NCBI RefSeq assembly: GCF_014192415.1
Contig: NZ_JACHXY010000002.1
Coordinates: 310,001 to 374,000, forward strand
Direction: 5' to 3'
Source of the DNA: Microbacterium proteolyticum
GTDB lineage: Bacteria > Actinomycetota > Actinomycetes > Actinomycetales > Microbacteriaceae
DNA length: 64,000 bases
The notes below the pieces were generated by a model. That model ran no database searches. It worked only from the letters and a program-made list of their open reading frames with translations, and had not been told where the DNA came from. Within the stretch, counting starts at the first letter, position 1; every line of letters starts with the position of its first letter. Shown in pieces: positions 8,221 through 14,853 of the stretch. The translations under genes and the position numbers were made by a program.

Positions 8221-8769
8221 TCAGGCCCCCGTGCTGCCCGCCTCAGTGGACACCTTCAGCAGGTCTCGTTTCAGCGCCCTGAGAAGAGCGACGATCTCAC
8301 CCGGCTTCTTCCTGTCGGACCGGCTCACACCGGATCCACTCAACTTCACCGGCTCCGCCAGGCCCCGATACGAAACCGATGCGGTCAACGTCCCCGGCCA
8401 GCTCATGACGAGGTACCGGCTCTCGTATCCGTCGGGGTTGTACACGATGGGTTCGCCGCCGCCTACCTCCAGACCGTCGATGGCTGATCGAGCAACGAGA
8501 GTCGTCGTAACCGTCTTGCCATCGGCGTCGTCAGGGCGGGCCACGAGCAGCGACGTCTCAGTGAAGACGGCCAGGCTTCCCAAGCCCCCGCCGCTCGTCT
8601 CCAGCCCTACTTGCGCGTAGACAAGTTCGTCTTCGTCCATCAGCAGGACGATGTGCGTCAGCGCGAGGTGCACCCATTCTCTGTTGTCCATCCAGCCAGC
8701 CGGGGCGTTCTGCTCTAGCCGGCCGAACAGCTCGTAAGCCCTCGATGAATCAGCATTGGTCGCCACCAT
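8221..8769 (-). CDS. Hypothetical element protein, 182 aa
   Basis: Unrecognised protein. The N-terminal half is helical with LALTHIVLLMDEDELVYAQVG. The second half alternates beta-rich stretches (SLAVFTETSLLVARPD, SRYLVMSWPGTLTASVSYRG) in a pattern reminiscent of PH-like or short-chain sensor domains, and ends in a basic helix (KKPGEIVALLRALKRDLLKV). The ATG at 8769 is chosen for a GGGGAGA ribosome binding site with four to five bases of spacing; the frame is open further upstream. No transmembrane segment. Confidence 0.65.
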   Translation of the reverse strand: MVATNADSSRAYELFGRLEQNAPAGWMDNREWVHLALTHIVLLMDEDELVYAQVGLETSGGGLGSLAVFTETSLLVARPDDADGKTVTTTLVARSAIDGLEVGGGEPIVYNPDGYESRYLVMSWPGTLTASVSYRGLAEPVKLSGSGVSRSDRKKPGEIVALLRALKRDLLKVSTEAGSTGA

Positions 8770-8892
8770 GGCGTCTCCCCTCGTCGTGGACCAAAGACGG
8801 TAGCGGACGACGAAGGGCCGTCGGCACAGGCACACATGCGGCAACGACGAAGGCCCCCAGCGTGATGCCAGGGGCCTCGTGATCGTGAAGGA

Positions 8893-9462
8893 CTACTGCG
8901 GCTTCACCGTGAGGCTGGGCGCGTCGATCGCGAACGCGGTCTGAACGGTGCAGGACACCACGACGAGCACAGCGATCTCGACAGGCCCGGGACGGATCGC
9001 CGCGAGAGTGCCGAACCTCATGCTTGCCCCGTTCGTGACGGACGCCGAGAGACGGGCAGACGCACCCGCTGAGCTGCCCGGGATCGTTGCACCGGTCGCA
9101 GCATCCCGAACGGCCATCCGCAGCGAAATGGCCGCGGAGCCGGACCCGAACAGCGTCATCCGGGCGTGACCCGTCACCACCTCTACGAGAGCCGAGCCGG
9201 TCGACGGGAACGTGAGAGCCGTCCCAGTCTCGTAGACACGCTCGACGCCGTCGCCCGGGATGGTCACCGACCACGATGAACCCGGATCCGTGGCCCTCGT
9301 CGTCCTGGCTCCGATGTAGTCGACCATCCCCGACAAGTTCCCCGCGATGCCGGCGCGCTGTGTGCCCGATGGTCGGTTCAGGCGTGCAATCTCCGCTCGC
9401 AGCTCCGCGAGCCGATCGGCCAGGCTTTCCAGCCCCGGGCGGGGAGGAACGGGATCAGCCAC
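8893..9462 (-). CDS. Possible minor virion protein: coiled coil plus beta-rich domain
   Basis: About 189 aa. The N-terminus is Pro-rich and then forms a short heptad helix (LESLADRLAELRAEIARLN). The rest is Ser/Thr/Gly/Ala-rich with alternating hydrophobic residues, typical of beta-structured phage surface or tail-like proteins. The GTG at 9462 overlaps the upstream terminase-like stop; GTG at 9471 is an alternative. Coupling to the terS-like gene suggests a role in the packaging/morphogenesis module, but no family was recognised. Confidence 0.6.
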   Translation of the reverse strand: MADPVPPRPGLESLADRLAELRAEIARLNRPSGTQRAGIAGNLSGMVDYIGARTTRATDPGSSWSVTIPGDGVERVYETGTALTFPSTGSALVEVVTGHARMTLFGSGSAAISLRMAVRDAATGATIPGSSAGASARLSASVTNGASMRFGTLAAIRPGPVEIAVLVVVSCTVQTAFAIDAPSLTVKPQ

Positions 9463-9946
9463 GATCGCCACCGTCCCCACGCTTCGCCGGCCGCGCCAGC
9501 TTCGACACGTTCGCCGGGAGAGGCGGTGCACCAGCGGGTGCCGGCGGTGCAGCCTCGGCGCTCTCCGTGGCCTTGCGCGCCTCGATCTGGGCGGACCGCA
9601 GCTCGAACCGCATGCGCACCACGGGCGTGAGCCCGAGCTGGCCCAGGATCGACGTCAGACGCCCAATGATCCGAAGTACCAGGGCGTCATCCCCGAGGTA
9701 GTCGGCATAATCCAGATCCTCCGCGAGCAGCCGCCCCAGGGCTACCAGGGCACCATCCGAGGGCTTGAACCACTTCGCGGCCGACACCGACGCCTCATAC
9801 GCGTCACGATGCGTCCGAGAGGCATTAGCCACCGCATTGGCACGATCAGCGCGTAGACGAGCGTCACGCTCCGCCGCGATCTCAGCCCTCTTCGCAGCCG
9901 CCCAGATCCGCTTAGATTCGCGGCGTTCCTCCTCCGTCTGAGCCAT
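9455..9946 (-). CDS. Probable phage terminase small subunit (P27-like)
   Basis: 163-aa protein. A charged N-terminal helix is followed by a helical core (DGALVALGRLLAEDLDYADY) and GRLTSILGQLGLTPVVRMRF; the LGLTPxxRxR ending is the hallmark that P27-family small terminases share. The C-terminus is Pro/Ala-rich and basic. Small terminases recognise the packaging site and direct the large terminase to it. In phage-inducible islands a private TerS diverts helper packaging to island DNA, and the absence of a large terminase here fits that scheme (inference). ATG at 9946 is used; the longer frame upstream is not protein-like. Confidence 0.6.
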   Translation of the reverse strand: MAQTEEERRESKRIWAAAKRAEIAAERDARLRADRANAVANASRTHRDAYEASVSAAKWFKPSDGALVALGRLLAEDLDYADYLGDDALVLRIIGRLTSILGQLGLTPVVRMRFELRSAQIEARKATESAEAAPPAPAGAPPLPANVSKLARPAKRGDGGDRG

Positions 9947-10742
9947 CACACACCCCCCAAAATCTCGTCTACGTCGACAGCGCTCACTTTGCACCCGCTC
10001 GCGGTGGGGGAAACCGAAGCCGGTGGAGTGGCGCTGACGTGGGGTCGCCAGAGATTCGGACACCCCTCCCCTGGTGGTCGTCGGTGTCGGGCCTGGAGCG
10101 TCCTCGCTCCGCTGTCACGCGCCGCTCTCGCGGCCTGCGCGTCACCCCGGGTCACTGCACCACGTCGGGTGATCCTCGTCGCTCTCATCGTCGTCTCTCT
10201 CCTCTGTGTCCTGATCTGGTTTTCGTCGTCGTCGGTGCTGGTGCTCATGGTCTGCATCTACCTCGATGCCCCTCGGGTTGTTCTTCCTCTTCGCCTCTAT
10301 GCGATCCGAGATCCGGGAGACGCAGAGGTGTCCTCTCGTGCGCTTGCTCACGAGCGATGCTGTGCGCCTACCTCAGCGGCACCGCGTCACTCGTCCCGCT
10401 GGCATAGACGCTCCGTGCTGGCGGCGTCCGCGAGGCGCACAGCCGGGAGGTGCGGCGGGTGGCTCCCGCTCTCCCTGCTGCCCGTCGATCCCGTCACCTG
10501 GCCGATTGCGACGCCGCTGAGCGGGATCCTTGGAGACGAGGCCCCGGATGCCGTGGCCGGTTCGGGGTGCCCCGGTAGCGGGCCGGCCGTTCCTGGGACA
10601 TGCCGCCCGGGGACGAGAGAGGGGGCCGGCCTGAAGTGGACCGGCCCCCTCGGGGGCGACTGGAGGAACCCCCCGATGCGGGCAGGAGAACCCGCTACCC
10701 GCCGGGTGGAGCAGATGAAGGCAGACACCCGGCGGGAGTTCG
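9947..10742. other. 796-bp non-coding stretch between capsid and TerS-like genes
   Basis: No convincing gene. A GTG-started 69-codon minus-strand frame (10142-10351) is acidic/basic low complexity with no ribosome binding site. The right end holds two strong inverted repeats (10619-10651, 10698-10746) just after the capsid stop. The remainder could hold a cos/pac packaging site, since such sites usually lie upstream of terS, but no known site was recognised. Confidence 0.5.
10619..10651 (-). terminator. Hairpin downstream of the capsid gene
   Basis: Perfect 11-bp stem GAGGGGGCCGG / CCGGCCCCCTC with an 11-base loop, 90-125 bp past the capsid stop. No T-run follows. Confidence 0.55.
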
Positions 10743-10746
10743 TTAC
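10698..10746 (-). terminator. Second hairpin overlapping the capsid stop codon
   Basis: Perfect 11-bp inverted repeat CCCGCCGGGTG / CACCCGGCGGG with a 27-base loop; the right arm covers the capsid stop codon. It may stabilise the 3' end or act in tandem with the next hairpin. Confidence 0.45.
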
Positions 10747-11915
10747 GTGGCGGGCGTCAGGTCGAAGCGGCAGAACGCGTTCGGGCGTCCGACCTTCAGC
10801 GTGTAGCGGCCCTCCACACGAAGACGGAACTGGTTGCGGTTGAACAGGTCGCCGCTCGTGTCGATATCGACGCGGTCCGTCTCACGGGTCACGAGTTCCA
10901 GGGTGCTGAAGTCGCCGACCAGGCCCGTTCCGAGCGCGATCGCCGCCGAGGTAACCACGGGCAGATCGTGGAGGAGGTGCTTCGCGCCTTCCTCCGCCTC
11001 GTTGGCCGGGTTCTTCGCGATGCGGGCGAGGGTGATGTTCTCCCAGTCCGTCGGGTTCAGCACGTAGCCGGTGGCGGGGGTGCCGCCGATCTCGTCCGCC
11101 TTCGTCTTCGCCTTCAGGCTCGTCTCCAGGCGGTAGTCGAGGCCGGTGACGCTGGTGCTCCGCGCCTGCGTCTGGATGCCCGACGTCTGGAGGATGCCGG
11201 TGAAGTTCTCGCCCGTGCCGTTGCCGGACACCACCAGATCCTCGACGGCGGTGATGACGGCTTCACCGAGCTGGACGCGGAGGATATCCGTCAGTCCGCG
11301 GAAGTCGGTCAGGTAGCGGATCGGCAGCGGCTCGGACAGGATCGCGATCGTCCGCAGGCGGTCCTCGATATCCGTGAAAGTCGCGGTGCCGGTCGGCTTC
11401 AGCGCACCGTCGGCGACAGCCGCGGCACCGGTCGGGCGCTGGGTCTGGCGGAGGTACTGGATCGCGTTGCCGTTGCCGTCGGCGGGGCGGTCGCGGCCCA
11501 CGATGAGATCGAGCACGGTGTGCGGGCGAGCGGGGATCTCGCCCGGGTCGCCGATGACGGCGGGCACGTCGACCGTGCCTGAGGTGAGGGCCTTCGCGCC
11601 GCCCGAGCTGGCGACGGTGCGCAGGATCTCGTCGGTCGATTTGGCCCATGACGCCGAGCGTGCCGCCTTGTAGCCCCGGTTGGGAGCCTTCGACTTGGTT
11701 CCGGAGAACTCGCCGTTCAGCGCGTCGAGCGCGTCCTTCACCGCGGCAGAGCCGTCAGCGGCGTCGAGCTGCGAGCGCAGGCCCTTGACGGCCTTCAGGT
11801 GCGTATCGGCGTCGGAGATCTCCTGGTCCGTCATTTCGCGGCCGGCCTTCTCGGCGGTGGCGACGATCGCCTTCGCCTTGTCCAGCTCGGCGCGGATCTG
11901 TTCCTTGATGTTCAC
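10743..11915 (-). CDS. HK97-family phage major capsid protein
   Basis: 390 aa. The N-terminal 60 residues are a charged coiled coil with EMTDQEISDADTHLKAVKGL, typical of the scaffolding delta domain of HK97-type capsids. Residues about 110-390 follow the gp5 pattern: a segment starting VPAVIGDPGEIPARP, then AILSEPLPIRYLTD, GEAVITAVEDLVVSGNGTGENFTGIL, the GYVLNPTDWENITLARIAK helix, HLLHDLPVVTSAAI and GDFSTLELVTRETDRVDID. GTG start with AAGGA six bases upstream. No protease or portal gene lies next to it, so any particle would need helper functions or the protein serves to form a differently sized capsid (inference). Confidence 0.88.
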   Translation of the reverse strand: MNIKEQIRAELDKAKAIVATAEKAGREMTDQEISDADTHLKAVKGLRSQLDAADGSAAVKDALDALNGEFSGTKSKAPNRGYKAARSASWAKSTDEILRTVASSGGAKALTSGTVDVPAVIGDPGEIPARPHTVLDLIVGRDRPADGNGNAIQYLRQTQRPTGAAAVADGALKPTGTATFTDIEDRLRTIAILSEPLPIRYLTDFRGLTDILRVQLGEAVITAVEDLVVSGNGTGENFTGILQTSGIQTQARSTSVTGLDYRLETSLKAKTKADEIGGTPATGYVLNPTDWENITLARIAKNPANEAEEGAKHLLHDLPVVTSAAIALGTGLVGDFSTLELVTRETDRVDIDTSGDLFNRNQFRLRVEGRYTLKVGRPNAFCRFDLTPAT

Positions 11916-11988
11916 GTGCGTTCCTTCGTTCGTTGATCGGGTCGACCAGGGGCCGGTGATGCGGTCCGAACGATTCCAGTCGTTGGGG

Positions 11989-12003
11989 TGAGCATAATGC
12001 TCA
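11989..12003 (-). promoter_or_regulatory. Palindromic promoter/operator upstream of the capsid gene
   Basis: TGAGCAT-A-ATGCTCA, a perfect 7-bp inverted repeat about 75 bp before the capsid start. Read on the minus strand it contains a -10-like CATTAT, so it may be an operator overlapping the late promoter. Confidence 0.35.
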
Positions 12004-12023
12004 TCCGATGCGGGTTGGCAAGC

Positions 12024-12299
12024 TCATTGTGCACGGCGTGTCGGTAAGCGACCGGCGAGCGCTTCGGCCGTTGCGACGTCCGTGCCGACCTCCGCGATGC
12101 GTGCGAGCAGCACGCCGACCGACAGGTCGAGATCGTGCCGCCAGATCCATTCCGCCGCGGCGAGACGGTTCAGTTCCGCGATCTCATCAGCGGCGGCGAT
12201 CGCTCCGCTCGCGTCGGCGAGATGCTTCGGGCGCCGGGTCCGCGAGGCGAACGGGTCGCGGCGGATCACGGTGCGTCCGGTCGACACGGGCACAGGCAC
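12024..12299 (-). CDS. Hypothetical element protein, 91 aa
   Basis: Basic N-terminus followed by Ala-rich helices (AAADEIAELNRLAAAEWIW, SVGVLLARIAEVGTDVATAEAL). It overlaps the upstream gene by 34 bp, typical of phage-type operons. No family recognised; possibly a small head-associated or regulatory protein given its place directly before the capsid gene. Confidence 0.5.
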   Translation of the reverse strand: MPVPVSTGRTVIRRDPFASRTRRPKHLADASGAIAAADEIAELNRLAAAEWIWRHDLDLSVGVLLARIAEVGTDVATAEALAGRLPTRRAQ

Positions 12300-12556
12300 G
12301 GGACTATCTCGTCGTCATCGGTCACGTCGGCGAACTCGGCGCACACCGCGTGCTTTCCCGACCGACACTCCGGGCAGCGCGTGAACGACGCCACGCGCCC
12401 ATCTGACGCGACAGGAGCGCCCGCGGCACCGCTGACCAGCCCGGAGCCGTCCTGCGAGTCCTGGGGGCGCAGCAGGCCCACCCCGTCCACCAGGCGCGGA
12501 TCCGGTGCGGAACCGCGGCCGACAACCTCGATCCCGTCGGGAAGGCCGACGCTCAC
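12266..12556 (-). CDS. Small Cys-rich (zinc-ribbon-like) element protein
   Basis: 96 aa. The C-terminal half is FTRCPECRSGKHAVCAEF and then ends in CLCPCRPDAP. The spacing of the cysteines and His suggests a small zinc-binding finger, although it does not match a named family I can recognise. The ATG overlaps the stop of the preceding gene by 4 bp, so translation is coupled. Function unknown. Confidence 0.5.
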   Translation of the reverse strand: MSVGLPDGIEVVGRGSAPDPRLVDGVGLLRPQDSQDGSGLVSGAAGAPVASDGRVASFTRCPECRSGKHAVCAEFADVTDDDEIVPCLCPCRPDAP

Positions 12557-12837
12557 GACTCGCTCGCTTCGTTCTCAGCCGCACGGAGCTGCGCGAGGGT
12601 TTCGCGCAGGAGGACACCAGCCGCCTCGCGGCCGATCGTCGCCGTCAGGAAGTCGACGGTCCCCTTCGCGGCTACGAGCATCAGGTTCGTGTGCGCCTCC
12701 GGTCGGGGATCCTCGTTCGCCGCGGTGAGGGCATCGTTCGCCATCGTGTCGTCGTCGTCCAGGATGGCGACGGCGAGCTGAGCGGCGCGTGCGTGGTCGA
12801 CGGCGGGGACGTTTTCGAAGTTCATGATGTTCTCCAT
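12553..12837 (-). CDS. Hypothetical element protein, 94 aa
   Basis: First gene of a three-gene coupled set before the capsid gene. It starts MENIMNFENVPAVDHARAAQ and is Ala/Asp/Glu-rich and helical (AIGREAAGVLL-like helices near the end). An in-frame second ATG five codons in is an alternative start. No membrane segment or known domain. Confidence 0.55.
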   Translation of the reverse strand: MENIMNFENVPAVDHARAAQLAVAILDDDDTMANDALTAANEDPRPEAHTNLMLVAAKGTVDFLTATIGREAAGVLLRETLAQLRAAENEASES

Positions 12838-13259
12838 CTGCGAGCGGTGCTCGCGCGTACTGGGGTTGCCTTCCTGGCGACCACGGGTTGTGTTGGTCTT
12901 GCTGTCGACGGCCGACGACGCGTGTCGGGATCCGCGTTCGCCTTCGTCATCAGCCGCGTCGGCGGGAGCCGGCGCAACGGTGACCAGATGGTCGACGGAT
13001 GATGCGGGTCACGTCGACCTCGGGGATCTCCCCCTCCGCCCCCCAAGGGGAACCGTCACCGCCAGCGGCGACGGTCAGACTTCAGGGTTCGATCGAACAC
13101 AGCGGAGCGAAGCGCAGCGGCGAGCGCACGGGAGTGCGCGCACAGCCTCGGCAGCGCGTCGGGCGTGAGTTCGTTACTACTTCGTGGCCACTGGGTAGCC
13201 CATAGCGGTCCGACGGATACGGCATACCCAGTGGCCCATAACCCCGCGCGCTATATGGG
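12838..13259. other. Non-coding region with palindromic repeats, candidate replication origin or operator region
   Basis: 422 bp between the winged-helix gene and the small-gene operon. Frames on both strands are low-complexity shadows. Its right end carries the TATGGGC/TACCCAGT repeats (13185-13276). No tRNA or stable terminator was seen. Confidence 0.45.
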
Positions 13260-13276
13260 CTACCCAGTAGCCCATA
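13185..13276. repeat. Iteron/operator-like cluster (TATGGGC-TACCCAGT)
   Basis: Three related copies: TGGCCACTGGGTAGCCCATA (13185-13204), TACCCAGTGGCCCATA (13225-13240) and a perfect palindrome TATGGGCTAC-CCA-GTAGCCCATA (13254-13276). The last copy overlaps the stop of the winged-helix gene. Repeats of this kind next to an initiator-like gene suggest its own binding sites. Confidence 0.55.
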
Positions 13277-13556
13277 AGCCGACCGCGGACGAGATGCGAT
13301 AGCGAGCCGACTTCCGAGGTCCGCCAGGCTCGACAACCTCGATGACTCCGGCGTCGGCAAGAGCTGCGAGCGCCTTCCGTACGCCCGACCGTTCCATACC
13401 CGACTCTTGGGCGATCGTTTCCTGCGCGGGGAAGCTGAGCCCGCTCGCGTCCGCATGATCAACGAGGACCACGAGCACGAGCGACTGTCCCGGCGTGAGC
13501 CCGAGGCGGGTGAGCCGACGGCTGCGGAACAACCACCGAACCGAAGGACGGGCCAC
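13260..13556 (-). CDS. Winged-helix (HTH_36/replication-initiator-like) protein
   Basis: 98 aa. LTPGQSLVLVVLVDHADASG is followed by the recognition region AQETIAQESGMERSGVRKAL and a wing (AGVIEVVEPGGPRKSARYRI), the layout of phage replisome-organiser or MarR-like winged helices. GTG start at 13556, four bases after the upstream stop. Its last codons lie inside the palindromic repeat cluster, so it may bind the repeats to control replication or its own operon (inference). It is shorter than complete initiator proteins, so only a DNA-binding role is supported. Confidence 0.65.
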   Translation of the reverse strand: MARPSVRWLFRSRRLTRLGLTPGQSLVLVVLVDHADASGLSFPAQETIAQESGMERSGVRKALAALADAGVIEVVEPGGPRKSARYRISSAVGLWATG

Positions 13557-13559
13557 ACG

Positions 13560-13811
13560 TCACCGACCCCCCTCGCGGTCGCGCAGCGTCTCATCAACCT
13601 GCGTCGCCCGCCGAATCTCGCGTGCCGTCTTCACCTTCGACTTCGCCGCGATCCCTCGCTGCGCCCGCTCCAGATGAACGACGGCAGACAGGATCTTGCG
13701 CTGAAGGTCGAACGCCGCTTCGACGTCGAGATCCATCGTGACGCCGCCGATCGTCACGACGACACCGCCAGCCCTGCGCGCCGTCGGCTCCCGGACCTCG
13801 ACGCCGGTCAC
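13560..13811 (-). CDS. Hypothetical element protein, 83 aa
   Basis: Contains a short beta segment (RAGGVVVTIGGVTMDLD) then a long basic helix (AAFDLQRKILSAVVHLERAQRG, split here from its neighbours) and a Lys/Arg-rich tail. It overlaps the upstream gene by 4 bp. No recognised family; the position in the early operon suggests a control or replication accessory role. Confidence 0.5.
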   Translation of the reverse strand: MTGVEVREPTARRAGGVVVTIGGVTMDLDVEAAFDLQRKILSAVVHLERAQRGIAAKSKVKTAREIRRATQVDETLRDREGGR

Positions 13812-14023
13812 GGCGCACCGCCGTTCGCGCGGCGTCGCTCAATCAGAGCGAGATCACGTCGGCCCTCAGCGAGTATCTGCCAGGACCGCGCGAATGCTCC
13901 GGCCATCAGGGCCACCGTTCGATCGCTGCCAGCCGCAGGCTTGCTGCGGTTAAGATTGAGCGCAGGATTCGTCGTCCTCGTGTTCGCCGTCTCGACCTGG
14001 TCGGGGCGGCGTTCCTCGTTCAT
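13808..14023 (-). CDS. Hypothetical element protein, 71 aa
   Basis: Asn/Arg/Thr-rich N-terminus and a C-terminal helix (VALMAGAFARSWQILAEGRR). ATGA overlaps on both sides place it firmly in the four-gene early operon. No known domain. Confidence 0.5.
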   Translation of the reverse strand: MNEERRPDQVETANTRTTNPALNLNRSKPAAGSDRTVALMAGAFARSWQILAEGRRDLALIERRRANGGAP

Positions 14024-14226
14024 CGGCCTGCCGCCGCGGTCTGCGTGTCAGCCTCGGCGAACGCGGCTTCGATGAACGCCTCGACGTCCTTCTCTTTGAA
14101 GCAGACCCGCCCCGCGATCTTCGCGTGGCGCGGTGCGGTTCCGTTCGCGACCATCCAGCGGACCTGGGCGGCGGAGCGGTTTAGCATCCGCGCGACGTCG
14201 GGGATGAAGATGATTCGGTCAGTCAC
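14020..14226 (-). CDS. Excisionase / AlpA-type helix-turn-helix protein
   Basis: 68 aa. IFIPDVARMLNRSAAQVRWM, then APRHAKIAGRVCFKEKDVEAF, is the standard MerR-like HTH_17 fold of excisionases and AlpA regulators. It is the first gene of the early operon, divergent from the XRE repressor. By position and family it should either direct excision with the integrase or activate the element's genes. The start is 16 bp from a TATAAG -10, so the message is nearly leaderless. Confidence 0.78.
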   Translation of the reverse strand: MTDRIIFIPDVARMLNRSAAQVRWMVANGTAPRHAKIAGRVCFKEKDVEAFIEAAFAEADTQTAAAGR

Positions 14227-14241
14227 GTCTCTCTCGTTTCT

Positions 14242-14316
14242 CTTATACGGCTAGTTAGTGTCCGTGTTGAGAAAGCATGCACCCGAGGCTTGTGCATGTC
14301 AAATACGGCTGATAAT
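14242..14316. promoter_or_regulatory. Divergent promoter/operator switch of the element
   Basis: A minus-strand -10 TATAAG (14242-14247) faces the excisionase gene, and a plus-strand GATAAT (14311-14316) with TTGTGC 15 bp upstream faces the repressor gene. ATACGGCT occurs in direct orientation at 14245-14252 and 14303-14310, overlapping both promoters, and is a candidate repressor binding site. Confidence 0.5.
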
Positions 14317-14325
14317 TTCCCTTGC

Positions 14326-14853
14326 ATGGCAAATGAGCGCATCAGGGGTAACGACGTGGGACCGACCGGCAAGACGGTAGGGGAAAATGTCGCCCGCATT
14401 CGTCGGCAGTCGGGAATGTCGCTCGCCGCTCTGGAGGAGAAGCTGATCGGCCTCGGTCGGCGGGTCAGTCTCAGCGGCTTGTCCAAGATCGAGCGTGGCG
14501 AGCGGCGCGTCGACAGCGACGATCTCATGGCGCTCTCGGTCGCGCTCGACGTTCCTCCAGTCGCCCTTCTGCTCCCCTTCGCAGACCCGACCGACGATGT
14601 GAGGGTGACAGGTGCACACGGCAGCGCGAGCGTGTTCTGGAGCTGGGCGCTTGCTACTACGCCGCTTCAGGCGGAGGGCGCGCGCGAGTTCGATTCTCGA
14701 TCCGTGCCCTACTGGGTCTTTCCTGCGGCCGACGTGAGCTGGTACGGCGACGTCGAGGAGAAGCTGGCAATCGGTGAGAGGGAAGCGGAGGTCGTGCGCA
14801 CCATTCGGTACAGCGCACGCACCGCGGCCGACGTTGACTGGAGCCGGCGCTGA
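14326..14853 (+). CDS. XRE-family repressor
   Basis: About 175 aa. The N-terminal Cro/C1-type helix-turn-helix spans VGENVARIRRQSGMSLAALEE through LSGLSKIERGERRVDSDDLM and LSVALDVPPVALL. The C-terminal part (VPYWVFPAADVSWYGDVEEK) is not a LexA-type protease and is unrecognised, so induction probably does not rely on RecA-driven self-cleavage. ATG 14326 could be leaderless from the GATAAT ten bases upstream; GTG 14356 has a good AGGGG site and is a real alternative. Its stop overlaps the integrase start by one base, so repressor and integrase are co-expressed. Confidence 0.8.
   Translation: MANERIRGNDVGPTGKTVGENVARIRRQSGMSLAALEEKLIGLGRRVSLSGLSKIERGERRVDSDDLMALSVALDVPPVALLLPFADPTDDVRVTGAHGSASVFWSWALATTPLQAEGAREFDSRSVPYWVFPAADVSWYGDVEEKLAIGEREAEVVRTIRYSARTAADVDWSRR

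Noticed and set aside
10142..10351. 69-codon minus-strand frame between capsid and TerS-like genes
   Set aside because: GTG start without ribosome binding site, low-complexity Asp/Glu/Arg/His tail, and no HNH cysteine pattern that would be expected near terS.
13082..13597. 171-codon minus-strand frame overlapping the winged-helix gene, with YG repeats
   Set aside because: Its apparent YGL/YGP repeats come from the palindromic DNA repeats; the other frame gives a recognisable winged helix.
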